Source: Longimycelium tulufanense (GTDB taxonomy: Bacteria; Actinomycetota; Actinomycetes; Mycobacteriales; Pseudonocardiaceae). Taken from it: 64,000 bases of DNA. Below, piece after piece: positions 1 through 7,783 of the stretch. The position numbers and the translations under genes are program-made. The stretch is from assembly GCF_014645795.1 (NCBI RefSeq), contig NZ_BMMK01000002.1, forward strand, positions 456,388 through 520,387. The letters run 5' to 3'. The notes below the pieces were generated by a model. The model ran no database searches, had not been told where the DNA came from, and saw nothing but the letters and a program-made list of their open reading frames with translations. Each line of letters begins with the position of its first letter. Position 1 is the stretch's first letter.

Positions 1-451
1 TTTCTTCCACCAGGCCGGACGACAGGATCTCCCCGTCGGTTCCCATCGAGGTGGAGAACCGCCACTGCCGCTTGTTGACGTAGTAGTAATTGCCCTCGCC
101 CCGCGGTGCGGGCTGCTGTACCGCGCGGTCTGCCAGACCGTGCAACAACTTCGCGGGATTGCGTTCGGAGGCAGGCTGGAAGGTCATGGGCGGCGGGGTC
201 GCCACCGGTCCGGCTGGTCTGGTGTTGTCGCCCGCCACGAACACCGCGCCACCCGCGACCAGGACTGTGGCCGCCGCTGCGGTGACCAGTGCCGTCCGGG
301 GGCGTTTCCACCACAGGTTTCCGGGACGGACCGTGGCTGGGTCGGTGTCCTCGTCGGTGTCGGCGAGGTTCAGGTCGGGAGGAACGACCGGGGGCGGGTC
401 GAGGCGTTGGCCGCTGACGCGGCGCAAGGCGTCATGTCCGCGCTGACTCAT
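1..451 (-). CDS. Membrane protein of the CU044_5270-like family (partial, C-terminus off window)
   Basis: About 150 codons are visible from the ATG at 451-449; the gene runs off the left edge. The product has a cytoplasmic N-terminus of about 50 residues ending in Trp-Trp-Lys-Arg, one membrane segment at about residues 53-74 and an extracytoplasmic part containing a Tyr-Tyr-Tyr motif (Asn-Tyr-Tyr-Tyr-Val-Asn). This architecture, starting inside the 3' end of an ECF sigma-factor gene (20-base overlap), matches the CU044_5270-type proteins that follow sigma factors in actinobacteria and sit where an anti-sigma factor would be expected. No zinc-binding anti-sigma motif (HxxxCxxC) is visible in the part present. 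The role as sigma regulator is inference from position. Confidence 0.7.
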   Translation of the reverse strand, partial: MSQRGHDALRRVSGQRLDPPPVVPPDLNLADTDEDTDPATVRPGNLWWKRPRTALVTAAAATVLVAGGAVFVAGDNTRPAGPVATPPPMTFQPASERNPAKLLHGLADRAVQQPAPRGEGNYYYVNKRQWRFSTSMGTDGEILSSGLVEE

Positions 452-962
452 GGGTCCTCCCCCTTGGGCGGTGACGGTTGGTGTCGAGCTGGTCGAGTAG
501 GGCGGTGACCCGACGCCGGGCGCGGTGCAGCCGCACGGCGAAGGCCGGGGTCGAGCACCGCAGCACGGTCGCGGCCTCCCGGGCGGACAGACCGTCCCAG
601 CAGGTCAGTAGGAGGACCTCGCGGTCACCTTCGTCCAGGGCTGCCAACGCGCTGAGCACCGTGATGCGTTCGACCACCTCACCCTCGACCGATCCCTGAC
701 TTTCGATGCGGTATCTGCGCAGTTCCACGGTGACTGCGTCCTGGATGCTGACGCGTCTGCGCCGGTTGCGAATGAGGTTGCGAGTGACGGTCAGCAGCCA
801 CGGCAGTGGCGGATCGGGTAAGTCGGTGCGGCGGCGCCATGCGGTCAGGAACGTCTCGGCGACGAGGTCGGGGACGTCGCTGGGTGGCATCCTGCGGTAG
901 GCGTACGCGAACACCGTTCCGTACGTGTCCTGGTAGAGGCGGGTGAAACGGGCCTGGTCCAC
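432..962 (-). CDS. ECF-type RNA polymerase sigma factor
   Basis: This 176-residue sigma-70 family protein should redirect RNA polymerase to a small regulon. Region 2 lies near residues 5-70 (Arg-Phe-Thr-Arg-Leu-Tyr through Asn-Leu-Ile-Arg-Asn-Arg-Arg-Arg-Arg). Region 4 lies near 100-155, with a helix-turn-helix Gly-Leu-Ser-Ala-Arg-Glu-Ala-Ala-Thr-Val-Leu. There is no region 3, as usual for ECF factors. I prefer the GTG at 962-960, which has GGAAGGGA about 10 bases upstream; a longer frame to 1049 adds an Arg-rich stretch unlike the family. The stop overlaps the start of the downstream membrane protein by 20 bases, so the two are translationally coupled. The subgroup cannot be fixed by eye. 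Confidence 0.88.
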   Translation of the reverse strand: MDQARFTRLYQDTYGTVFAYAYRRMPPSDVPDLVAETFLTAWRRRTDLPDPPLPWLLTVTRNLIRNRRRRVSIQDAVTVELRRYRIESQGSVEGEVVERITVLSALAALDEGDREVLLLTCWDGLSAREAATVLRCSTPAFAVRLHRARRRVTALLDQLDTNRHRPRGRTHESART

Positions 963-1042
963 TCCATCGGGTCCCTTCCTGCCGCGCCGGCCTCCGGATG
1001 ACGACGCTCTCACCCGAAGACATGTCGCGACGGGCCCGGTTC

Positions 1043-1396
1043 TTACCACCGCCGACCGCCCACTTCCTGCCAGATCGGGAAGCCGGAACGAGTCAGCCGT
1101 GGCCGCCCTTCACCCCCTTGACTCGGCGGAGCATTCTTTGCCGCGCCCCCTGCGCGGACAGTCCGAGCGCTGTTCCTAATCTCTTCCCAGGTGTGCGCGG
1201 GGTGGACCGCACCCCAAAGACGCTGAACGGGCTGACGGGCCTCGGCCATCAGACGGGCAGCCATCCGATCCGCGGCCTGCTGTATCTGACCGACCGCCCA
1301 CAGGTTCAACAGAACGCTTTCGGTGGCATCGATCCCCACGTCCTGCATGAGCTCGATGACCGCTCGCGCCAGGCACCTCTCAACTTTCTTGTCCAT
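1043..1396 (-). CDS. Hypothetical protein, 117 residues
   Basis: The frame opens at ATG 1396-1394 with a strong purine-rich ribosome-binding site (GGGGGGAGAG) directly upstream. That site decides this start over a longer version from 1459. The first 70 residues are predicted helical and amphipathic (Lys-Lys-Val-Glu-Arg-Cys-Leu-Ala-Arg onward), with a Trp-Ala-Val-Gly-Gln and a Gln-Gln-Ala-Ala-Asp segment; the C-terminal 30 residues are low complexity. No family is recognised. It lies upstream of the ECF sigma gene on the same strand, 80 bases from the sigma start, and could be co-transcribed. Confidence 0.5.
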   Translation of the reverse strand: MDKKVERCLARAVIELMQDVGIDATESVLLNLWAVGQIQQAADRMAARLMAEARQPVQRLWGAVHPAHTWEEIRNSARTVRAGGAAKNAPPSQGGEGRPRLTRSGFPIWQEVGGRRW

Positions 1397-1612
1397 CTCT
1401 CCCCCCACGGACCGGATGCTACCAACGACAACTGCTCGGACGTCCAGGTTCCTGAACATTCGCTACCGAGCTAAACATCTGTTCATTCCGACGCGCTCAA
1501 CTTCACTCCCACGGCGGTTGGCCCGAAGCTCCGAGGCAGTAGGTTCAAGCGGCGGGGAGAACCACGAATTCCCCTCTTCACAGTCAGCGAGAATCAAGGG
1601 AGTCATTTTCGC
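1397..1612. promoter_or_regulatory. Divergent intergenic region
   Basis: This 216-base spacer between two divergently read small genes is less GC-rich than its surroundings around 1440-1490 and presumably contains both promoters. I see no clear operator. Confidence 0.4.
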
Positions 1613-2224
1613 ATGCCCAGATTGGGTTTCAAGGCGCTTGCCGCCGCGTTGTTGGCAGTCGTCACCACACTCACGTTCAGCGGCTCCGCCACGGCCCAGA
1701 CCGAGGAAGCCACAGACGGCACAAGACGCGTCGAGAGTGGGATGGTGGTCGTCGGGTTCGACCGGGATGTGGCCAGGGCCAACGGCTACGAGGTGGTGAC
1801 GCTGCCGGACGGCCGCGAGGCATCGGTGCCACGGGACCAGGCCGATGCCGTGCGCACCGGCAGGATTCCACCGCTGGGGCGGGACGAGGCATACGGTACG
1901 TGCGGGATGTCCTGGATCGAGTTCAACGGTAAGGGCTACAACGCCGAAGCATGGCATCGCACAGGCTTCGTCATCTCGAACAACTTCAGCCCGGCAATCA
2001 GCTTCAAGTGGCTCGTCGAGATAAGTGACAACGGTGGTACGTCCTACCGCTCCTTCCGCCATCTACTGGGCCTTGAGCGACGGTGGAGCTCCAGGGAGGA
2101 GACCCTCCACCTGACTCGTGGACCCGCCCAAGCGCACGTACTGAAGGACCGGAGCTACGCGTTGCTCGGCAGCGGAGTGATCTGCAGCTCCGCAGGCCCG
2201 TGGACCGACACCTGGATCTCCTGA
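1613..2224 (+). CDS. Secreted hypothetical protein, 203 residues
   Basis: The N-terminus is a classical Sec signal peptide: Lys7, a hydrophobic stretch of about residues 8-22, and an Ala-Thr-Ala cleavage site near residue 28. The mature protein of about 175 residues has two cysteines (in Gly-Thr-Cys-Gly-Met and Val-Ile-Cys-Ser-Ser) that could form a disulfide, and is rich in Trp, Tyr and Gly in the second half, suggesting a beta-rich extracellular fold. I do not recognise the family. GGGAG lies about 10 bases before the ATG. A strong hairpin directly follows the stop. Confidence 0.75.
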   Translation: MPRLGFKALAAALLAVVTTLTFSGSATAQTEEATDGTRRVESGMVVVGFDRDVARANGYEVVTLPDGREASVPRDQADAVRTGRIPPLGRDEAYGTCGMSWIEFNGKGYNAEAWHRTGFVISNNFSPAISFKWLVEISDNGGTSYRSFRHLLGLERRWSSREETLHLTRGPAQAHVLKDRSYALLGSGVICSSAGPWTDTWIS

Positions 2225-2235
2225 TACGCCATTCG

Positions 2236-2280
2236 AGTTGTGGTCCTGTCCAACCGCACGGGTTGGACAGGACCACAGCT
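2236..2280 (+). terminator. Long near-perfect hairpin after the secreted protein
   Basis: Arms 2236-2255 and 2261-2280 are 20 bases each and complementary except for one G-U pair, with a five-base loop (gcacg). It starts 11 bases after the stop codon at 2224. The next gene starts at 2326. There is no long U-tract, as is common for actinobacterial terminators. Confidence 0.8.
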
Positions 2281-2325
2281 AGACTTGTTGGAACATTTAT
2301 TCAGAATGAGCGGAAGGTTCAGTTT

Positions 2326-2862
2326 GTGGAACCAAAGAAGGTACCACCCGAGGTAGCGGCGGCACTGGCTCTTGACGAGATCAATTTATCGGACATCGCC
2401 GAACAACTTGGTGGTCCTTTCCTCTTCCCCGTCGAGCTCCCCGTCATCGCCTGGGGACACCATCACGTCAACGGGCGTCTGGAGTACCTGGAAATAACAG
2501 CCGGAAATCGGGACGATCCCCTGGTCGTCACCATGCAACGAGATCCGTTCGTGCACCGACCTTTCGTATCGCTACTCGTCCGCCATGCCGAGAACTATCT
2601 GCCGAGTGAGCCACACCCGGTCGTCTTCTATCCCGACTCGCTGAGCACCGTGGACCTGATGGTCGAGGACAAACCGGTTCTTGGCTTCGAATTCACCACC
2701 CGGTACGTCTGCGCCGTGACGGCGCGGGTCGGGAAGCCCCGGATCGCGCTGGTGGCAACGCGGAAATGGCTCGCCAGGCGCGGGAACCAGTGGCCGCGAC
2801 TGATCCCTGCCACGGGACGTCTCAGAAGCACCGGGTTCTCGCCCCCAACCTGGTCGCCCTGA
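2326..2862 (+). CDS. Hypothetical protein, 178 residues
   Basis: I start this gene at GTG 2326, which has GGAAGG eight bases upstream and lies just beyond the preceding hairpin. The open frame extends further upstream, but only through the shadow of the previous gene. The protein begins Met-Glu-Pro-Lys-Lys-Val-Pro-Pro-Glu. It contains Trp-Gly-His-His-His-Val-Asn near residue 45 and a Lys-Pro-Val-Leu-Gly-Phe-Glu-Phe segment near 127, and has no signal peptide or membrane segment. Family unknown. It converges with the LysR gene four bases away. Confidence 0.6.
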   Translation: MEPKKVPPEVAAALALDEINLSDIAEQLGGPFLFPVELPVIAWGHHHVNGRLEYLEITAGNRDDPLVVTMQRDPFVHRPFVSLLVRHAENYLPSEPHPVVFYPDSLSTVDLMVEDKPVLGFEFTTRYVCAVTARVGKPRIALVATRKWLARRGNQWPRLIPATGRLRSTGFSPPTWSP

Positions 2863-2866
2863 CGCG

Positions 2867-3775
2867 TCACGAGTCCGGGAGCAGGGGTTTCAAATGCTCC
2901 GGTGTCACTTCGGCGGACTCCCGGGCCACTTGCAGGAACTCGGTCATGAGCGGGTCGGGGCCCGGCCTGCTGTAGGCCGCCAGCATCCTCCGGATCGGCG
3001 GGTCGGGGCGGAGCACCCCGCCGGGAAACTCGGGGTCGACGATGTTCGCGGGCACCAGCCCGACACCCAGCCCCGTACTGACCAGCCGCGGCACGGCCCC
3101 GGTCTGGGTTGTCCGGATCGCCGCGTGCGGGGTGAAACCGGCCGCCGCGCAGGCATCCTCCACGAGCGGCGCGAAGCCGTGCGAGGAGGCGTAGTGCACC
3201 CAGCGCCGGTCAGCGAGCTCGGCCAGCCCGACCGTCTCGCGCCCAACCAGTGAGTCATCAGCCCCCGTGATGACCACGAAGTGCTCGCGGCCGAGCTCAT
3301 GGACGGGCCCCTGCCAGCCCGGCGCCAGCGGCCCGATCGCCACATCAGCCGCCCCGGACGCGATGGCCTCATGGAACGGGGCCAGCTGGCCGAACTCCTG
3401 GAGCACGACGTCCACGCCCGGATACCGCTGGTACCACGCGCGGAGCACCGAGGGCACGACCCCCAACGCCACCGACAACACCGACGCCAGGTACAGCTCC
3501 CCGTCCTCCGCCCCGGCGACCGCCCGCGCCGACCTGCGCGCCAGCGCGGCCGCGGCCACCGCCGCCCGCGCGTGGCCCAGGTAGGCCCGCCCGGCCGGGG
3601 TCAGCACCACCCCGCGGGGCAGTCGCTCGAGCAGGGGCGTGCCCGTGGCGCGTTCCAGGGCCTTGACCTGGTGGGACAGCGCCGGCTGGCTGACGTGCAG
3701 GGCTGCCGCGGCCTCGGTGAAGGAGCCGTGCTCGACGACCGCGATCAGGTACTCGAGCTGGCGCAGCGTCGCCAT
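2867..3775 (-). CDS. LysR-family transcriptional regulator
   Basis: A 302-residue LysR-type regulator of normal family length. The winged helix-turn-helix is at about residues 1-60 (Leu-Arg-Gln-Leu-Glu-Tyr-Leu, Phe-Thr-Glu-Ala-Ala-Ala-Ala-Leu, Ser-Gln-Pro-Ala-Leu-Ser) and the periplasmic-binding-like effector domain at about 90-295. It is transcribed away from the VOC and beta-propeller genes across an 87-base gap that carries an inverted repeat of the T-N11-A kind, so it very probably controls those two genes and itself. The effector is unknown; the VOC neighbour suggests a small aromatic or carbonyl compound, which is inference. Confidence 0.93.
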   Translation of the reverse strand: MATLRQLEYLIAVVEHGSFTEAAAALHVSQPALSHQVKALERATGTPLLERLPRGVVLTPAGRAYLGHARAAVAAAALARRSARAVAGAEDGELYLASVLSVALGVVPSVLRAWYQRYPGVDVVLQEFGQLAPFHEAIASGAADVAIGPLAPGWQGPVHELGREHFVVITGADDSLVGRETVGLAELADRRWVHYASSHGFAPLVEDACAAAGFTPHAAIRTTQTGAVPRLVSTGLGVGLVPANIVDPEFPGGVLRPDPPIRRMLAAYSRPGPDPLMTEFLQVARESAEVTPEHLKPLLPDS

Positions 3776-3779
3776 AACG

Positions 3780-3795
3780 TGATTCTATCGAATCA
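3780..3795. promoter_or_regulatory. Candidate LysR operator
   Basis: The sequence tgattctatcgaatca has perfect 6-base arms around a 4-base centre and includes a T-N11-A core. It lies five bases before the LysR start codon and 68 bases before the VOC start, as expected for an autoregulatory LysR site. Confidence 0.5.
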
Positions 3796-3862
3796 ATGAG
3801 AACCATGTCTTTGACTCATACCTGGGTCGTCCCTACGGTCGAATCCAGGAGGTAATCAGGAC

Positions 3863-4348
3863 ATGGCCAATGCCCACTCGCTCAACCGCGGCTTCGACCA
3901 CTTCGCGATTCGTGCCCACGACTTCGACGCGACCGTCCGCTTCTACGTCGAGGGCCTGGGGTTCCACCTCGCCTACGAGTGGGACTCACCGGGCGTGGTG
4001 AGTCGCAGCGCGTTCCTGGACGCCGGGGACGGCAGCTATCTCGAGCTGTTCGACGCCGCCACGGCGGTACCGGGCGGACCCGCGCGTCCGGCCACAGAAC
4101 TGCCGATCCCGACCGACGAGGAGCGGGCCGAGCACAACGCCGTGCTGCACATCGCCCTGCGCACCGACGACGTCGACGCCGCATACGCCCGCGCGGTCGA
4201 GCACGGCGCACGACCGATGCAGCCGCCCGGCGACCTCCGCCAGTTCGGTCGGGGTGACTTCGGCGACGGCACCATCCGGATCGCCTTCGTCCGTGGCCTC
4301 GACGGTGAGGTCCTCGAGTTCATCCAGCGCGATGACTTCGCGCAATGA
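3863..4348 (+). CDS. VOC (glyoxalase/dioxygenase fold) family protein
   Basis: A 161-residue single-domain vicinal-oxygen-chelate protein. Asn-Arg-Gly-Phe-Asp-His-Phe-Ala-Ile-Arg starts the first beta-alpha-beta module with a likely metal His near residue 13. Phe-Tyr-Val-Glu-Gly-Leu-Gly-Phe is the typical helix-turn. Leu-His-Ile-Ala-Leu-Arg (about residue 93) opens the second module, and Gly-Glu-Val-Leu-Glu-Phe-Ile-Gln near the end supplies the usual metal Glu. Substrate cannot be read from the sequence. AGGAGG lies about 12 bases upstream. It is the first gene of a likely operon with the beta-propeller gene 31 bases downstream and is divergent from the LysR regulator. Confidence 0.85.
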   Translation: MANAHSLNRGFDHFAIRAHDFDATVRFYVEGLGFHLAYEWDSPGVVSRSAFLDAGDGSYLELFDAATAVPGGPARPATELPIPTDEERAEHNAVLHIALRTDDVDAAYARAVEHGARPMQPPGDLRQFGRGDFGDGTIRIAFVRGLDGEVLEFIQRDDFAQ

Positions 4349-4379
4349 CCTGACGCTGCATTGTAATCGGGGGCAAATC

Positions 4380-5405
4380 ATGAAGCAGTCCGTGCTGGCG
4401 GTGGCTAGCTCCACCGGACGCAAACTGCGCTTCTTCGATGGCGAGAGCCTCGAGCCGCTAGGCGACCTGCCCATGCTCGCCGAGCCGCACGAGATCGCGG
4501 TGGACACGACGCGCTCACTGCTCCACGTCAGCCACACCTACCGCTCCGGCGCATACCAGGCGTTTTCTGAGCATGGCCACGAGATCAGCGTGGTCGATCC
4601 ATTCCAACGCACCGTCGTCGACGTCATCGACATCTCGCCGGTGCGCGCCCCGCACGGCCTCGCCGTCGCGCCCGACGCGAGCGCGCTCTACGCAACGGTC
4701 GAGCATCCCGTTGGCGCGCTTGCCGTCATCGACCTGGACACCCACCGGTTGGTCGACTTCATCCCGACCGGTGCCGCGGGTTCGCACTGGTGCGTGGTGA
4801 CGCCCGACGGCCGAAAGGCCTATGTCGCCAACAAAGAGGCGCCGTTCGTGTCGGTGATCGACCTGCGCACGGGAAAGCTGGTGACGAAGGTGCCGATGCC
4901 GGACGGCACCGAGGAACTCGCCGTTGCGCCCGACGGGAGCCGGGTCTACGCGGCGGGCGTGATGATCAACCGGCTATGGGAGGGCCAGGCACCCGCCACG
5001 CTCGTCGTCATCGACACCGAGACCGACGAGGTCGCCGAACAACGTCCACTCGACGATCCGGCCAGCCCGGTGCATGTCGCGACGGACGGCCGGGTTCTCG
5101 TCGGCGGGGTGCGGTTCGCGGCCGGCAACGGGTCGCCCAACACGCGAGCCACGGTCAACGGCACGCTGTCGTTGCTCGCGCCGGAGGATCTGACGATCCG
5201 CGGCACGATCGAGGTCGGCATGTTCCCGTTGACGATCCGAAGCACGCCGGACGCCCGCCGCGCCTTCGTGACCAACATGCGGTCCGGCACGCTCGACGTG
5301 ATCGACCTGGAGAGTGGCCGCCACCTGCGCACCCTGGAGATCGAGACCGGGTCGGGTCCCGTGACGAACCAGGGCGCGCACGGGATCGGCTATCTGGCGG
5401 CCTGA
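4380..5405 (+). CDS. YncE-like beta-propeller protein
   Basis: A 341-residue protein made of repeated Asp-Gly-x-x-Val/Tyr-Val strands (Pro-Asp-Gly-Arg-Lys-Ala-Tyr-Val-Ala-Asn, Pro-Asp-Gly-Ser-Arg-Val-Tyr-Ala-Ala and similar), typical of seven-bladed YncE/cytochrome-cd1-like propellers. The ATG at 4380 follows a gggggc ribosome-binding site and gives a protein that begins Met-Lys-Gln-Ser-Val-Leu-Ala-Val; the frame upstream of it overlaps the VOC gene and is not needed. No signal peptide is visible, so it should be cytoplasmic, unlike many relatives. Function is unknown; possibly a lactonase-like or binding role alongside the VOC enzyme. Confidence 0.8.
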   Translation: MKQSVLAVASSTGRKLRFFDGESLEPLGDLPMLAEPHEIAVDTTRSLLHVSHTYRSGAYQAFSEHGHEISVVDPFQRTVVDVIDISPVRAPHGLAVAPDASALYATVEHPVGALAVIDLDTHRLVDFIPTGAAGSHWCVVTPDGRKAYVANKEAPFVSVIDLRTGKLVTKVPMPDGTEELAVAPDGSRVYAAGVMINRLWEGQAPATLVVIDTETDEVAEQRPLDDPASPVHVATDGRVLVGGVRFAAGNGSPNTRATVNGTLSLLAPEDLTIRGTIEVGMFPLTIRSTPDARRAFVTNMRSGTLDVIDLESGRHLRTLEIETGSGPVTNQGAHGIGYLAA

Positions 5406-5435
5406 GCCGACCCGGCGGAGGTGGGCCGGGGAAAT

Positions 5436-5476
5436 GGCGAGACGCCCGGGCGTCGGGGGGCTCCGGGCGTCTCGCC
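5436..5476. terminator. Bidirectional terminator hairpin
   Basis: Arms 5436-5449 and 5463-5476 (ggcgagacgcccgg and its complement) form a perfect 14-bp stem with a 13-base loop between two convergent genes, so it can serve both strands. Confidence 0.75.
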
Positions 5477-5569
5477 GTGCCGATCTCGGGCGTACACCCG
5501 AGGGCCTGCACCCGCCACGGGCGAAGATCCACAGAGGACTCGTGACCCTACGGGGCCATCGGCGAATCG

Positions 5570-6487
5570 TCAGGCCGGCTGGCTCGCCAGGTGTACCGCC
5601 TTGGTGAGCGCGGTCAACCGGTTCGCCGACTCGTCGTAGGACGTGCCCTCCGGCTGCAGACTCAGGATGACAATGATGTCCTGGTCGCCCTTGCCGTGTG
5701 TGCCCGAGGTGTGCATCGCACGCCGCTTGGTGTCGAGCCCTTCCTCGACGAACGGGGCCTGGAGCCTACTCGGCGCGTCCTTCTCGGCGTCCTGCGCTTC
5801 GCCGCTGAGCGCCCTGCTCCGCGACACGGCCCGCTTCTGGTCAACGCACCGTACCTCCGGGGCCTCACCGAAACCGGACCAGCCCTGCTTGATGGCCCAC
5901 CGGCCACCGAGGACGCGCGGAATACCGAAGTGCTGGTCGAACCCGTCGGCGGCGCACTTGGTGGCCTGTCGCAGGTTGGTCATGATGACGTCGCGGGTCC
6001 GCGGCTGTGCCTTGTCCAGGATGAACTGGTAGGTCCTGGCCACGTCACGCGCGCTGATGGCGGTGTAGCCCCAGAAACGGCGGTCCACCGGAGGCTCGGT
6101 GTCCCGTAGGCCGATCCTGGGCACCGACCTCTCGATAATCTTGTTCCAGCCGTTGAGCACCCACAGCTCGCTGGCCGCGTAGTCGTCGCTGCTGCGCAAC
6201 ATCCGCTGCAGCCGGCCGAGATCCTCCTCCGGCACCTGGGCGTCGGGCCCCAGCCGCTCCAGGTAGTCGATGGCGATCAGCAGTTTCACCAGCGATGCCG
6301 AGCGAAACTGGAACTGCTCGTTGAGCTTGGCCCTGGCCTGGCCGGTCGTCCGGTCCAGGACCAGGTAACCGGCGGTCACACCGTCGGGAATCCGAACCGG
6401 TGCCGGCTCCGCCGAAGCCGGGCCCACCAGCGAGATCGTTGTGGCCGCTGTGGCGACGAGAACGGCCACGGACCTCATCCAGCGCAT
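5570..6487 (-). CDS. Secreted serine hydrolase, beta-lactamase/DD-peptidase fold
   Basis: A 305-residue protein with a Sec signal peptide (residues 1-26, cleavage after Ala-Ser-Ala). It has the penicillin-recognising triad in order: Ser65-Leu-Val-Lys68 (SxxK), Ser100-Asp-Asp102 in the SxN position, and Ile-Lys-Gln-Gly-Trp near residue 195 in the place of KTG. The N-terminal strand pair (Gly-Tyr-Leu-Val-Leu-Asp-Arg-Thr-Thr-Gly) is also typical. The altered SxN (Asn to Asp) and KTG (Thr to Gln) argue against an ordinary class A beta-lactamase. It is more likely a cell-wall hydrolase-like or non-lactamase member. The region between about 215 and 260 is charged and variable. Monocistronic. Confidence 0.8.
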   Translation of the reverse strand: MRWMRSVAVLVATAATTISLVGPASAEPAPVRIPDGVTAGYLVLDRTTGQARAKLNEQFQFRSASLVKLLIAIDYLERLGPDAQVPEEDLGRLQRMLRSSDDYAASELWVLNGWNKIIERSVPRIGLRDTEPPVDRRFWGYTAISARDVARTYQFILDKAQPRTRDVIMTNLRQATKCAADGFDQHFGIPRVLGGRWAIKQGWSGFGEAPEVRCVDQKRAVSRSRALSGEAQDAEKDAPSRLQAPFVEEGLDTKRRAMHTSGTHGKGDQDIIVILSLQPEGTSYDESANRLTALTKAVHLASQPA

Positions 6488-7099
6488 CGTTGTCCTTCCG
6501 GGAAAGGTTGCAGGGGTTGATCGATGCCGGAAACTTTTCGTGCAACTAGTGGATACTAAGCCGGGCGGATCAGCAACGTCTTGCTGATAAGCAGAGGCAA
6601 TAAAACCTACCGATTGTCAACCAGCTACGCAGGTGAAGCACAGCCTGATCGTCACGGAGCACCATTCCCCCAGCCATGAGTGACAACGGTCTGCCTCGTC
6701 CCGGACCACCCGGGACGAGACCCGCCGGTCACGCTCACCAAACCAAGAAGCTTGTCATTGCGACATAAAGTATGTCCCGAACCATCACGTCCACAAGATT
6801 GATCTCCGCGTGCCGAACCCGCTCCGGAGCGTCATTACGCCAGCAATCCGGGGGTAACGGCCTCGGCCGCGACCGGACCTCCTGGACCGATCGCCGGCGA
6901 ACCTCTTGTTGCTTCTGCAGAAAGTGCCTCGACCGGAAAGACGCCGCTGGCGAACGCCGCCGGGAGGTGGGCCCGTCCGCACCGGACATGGCGAGCGTCA
7001 CCTGCGTGCAGCGACCGCCCGTAAGCCAGGTCACGCTGAGCCGCGCCGGATCATTGCGGCCTTGCCAGCAGGTTCCAGGACAGCGCACCAACGAGCCCG
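6488..7099. other. Intergenic region between serine hydrolase and kdpE
   Basis: No credible gene in 612 bases. A 10-bp perfect hairpin (ctcgtcccgg, loop accac) lies at 6695-6719, and a 6-bp hairpin (7093-7098 with 7103-7108) straddles the kdpE stop codon. Either could help to end the kdp transcript. The stretch 6540-6620 is unusually AT-rich and should contain the hydrolase promoter. Confidence 0.5.
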
Positions 7100-7783
7100 T
7101 CAGGGCTCGAAGCGGTACCCCATGCCCGGCTCGGTGATCAGGTGACGCGGCCGGGACGGCTGCGGCTCCAGCTTCCGCCGCAACTGCGCCAGATACACCC
7201 GCAGGTAGTGGGTCTCGGTCGCGTACGCCGGGCCCCACACCTCCTGCAGGAGCTGCCGCTGCGCGACGAGCCGCCCGCTGTTGCGGACCAGCACCTCCAG
7301 GATCCCCCACTCGGTCGGCGTCAGGTGCACCTCCTGGCCGTCCTGGCGCAGCACCTTCTTGGCCGCGAGGTCCACGGTGAAGTCGTCGGTCCTCACCACC
7401 GGCTCCCCGTCGCCGGGCACGCTCGCCGCCCGCCGCACCGCCGCGCGCAGCCGCGCCAGCAGCTCGTCCATGCCGAACGGCTTGGTCACGTAGTCGTCGG
7501 CACCGGCGTCGAGCGCCTCCACCTTGTCCACGGAGTCGGTGCGCGCCGAGAGCACGATGATCGGCACCGAGGTCCAGCCACGCAGGCCGGCGATCACCTC
7601 GGTTCCGTCCACGTCCGGCAGCCCCAGGTCGAGCACGACCACGTCCGGCCTGCCCTCGGCCGCCGCCTTCAGCGCCGCCGTGCCGTCGTGCGCGGTCAGC
7701 ACCTGGTAGCCGCGGGCGGTGAGGTTGATCCGCATCGCGCGAACGATCTGCGGCTCGTCGTCCACCACCAGCACCTTGGTCAT
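7100..7783 (-). CDS. kdpE: KdpE response regulator
   Basis: A 227-residue OmpR-type response regulator that receives phosphate from KdpD and switches on the kdp operon under potassium limitation or osmotic stress. The receiver domain occupies residues 1-115, with the acidic pocket Asp8-Asp9 and phospho-acceptor Asp52 (Val-Leu-Asp-Leu-Gly-Leu-Pro-Asp). The winged-helix DNA-binding domain is at about 128-225 (Leu-Thr-Pro-Thr-Glu-Trp, Tyr-Leu-Arg-Val-Tyr-Leu-Ala-Gln-Leu-Arg-Arg-Lys-Leu). The start codon overlaps the kdpD stop by four bases (ATGA), so the pair is translationally coupled. It is the last gene of the operon. Confidence 0.96.
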   Translation of the reverse strand: MTKVLVVDDEPQIVRAMRINLTARGYQVLTAHDGTAALKAAAEGRPDVVVLDLGLPDVDGTEVIAGLRGWTSVPIIVLSARTDSVDKVEALDAGADDYVTKPFGMDELLARLRAAVRRAASVPGDGEPVVRTDDFTVDLAAKKVLRQDGQEVHLTPTEWGILEVLVRNSGRLVAQRQLLQEVWGPAYATETHYLRVYLAQLRRKLEPQPSRPRHLITEPGMGYRFEP

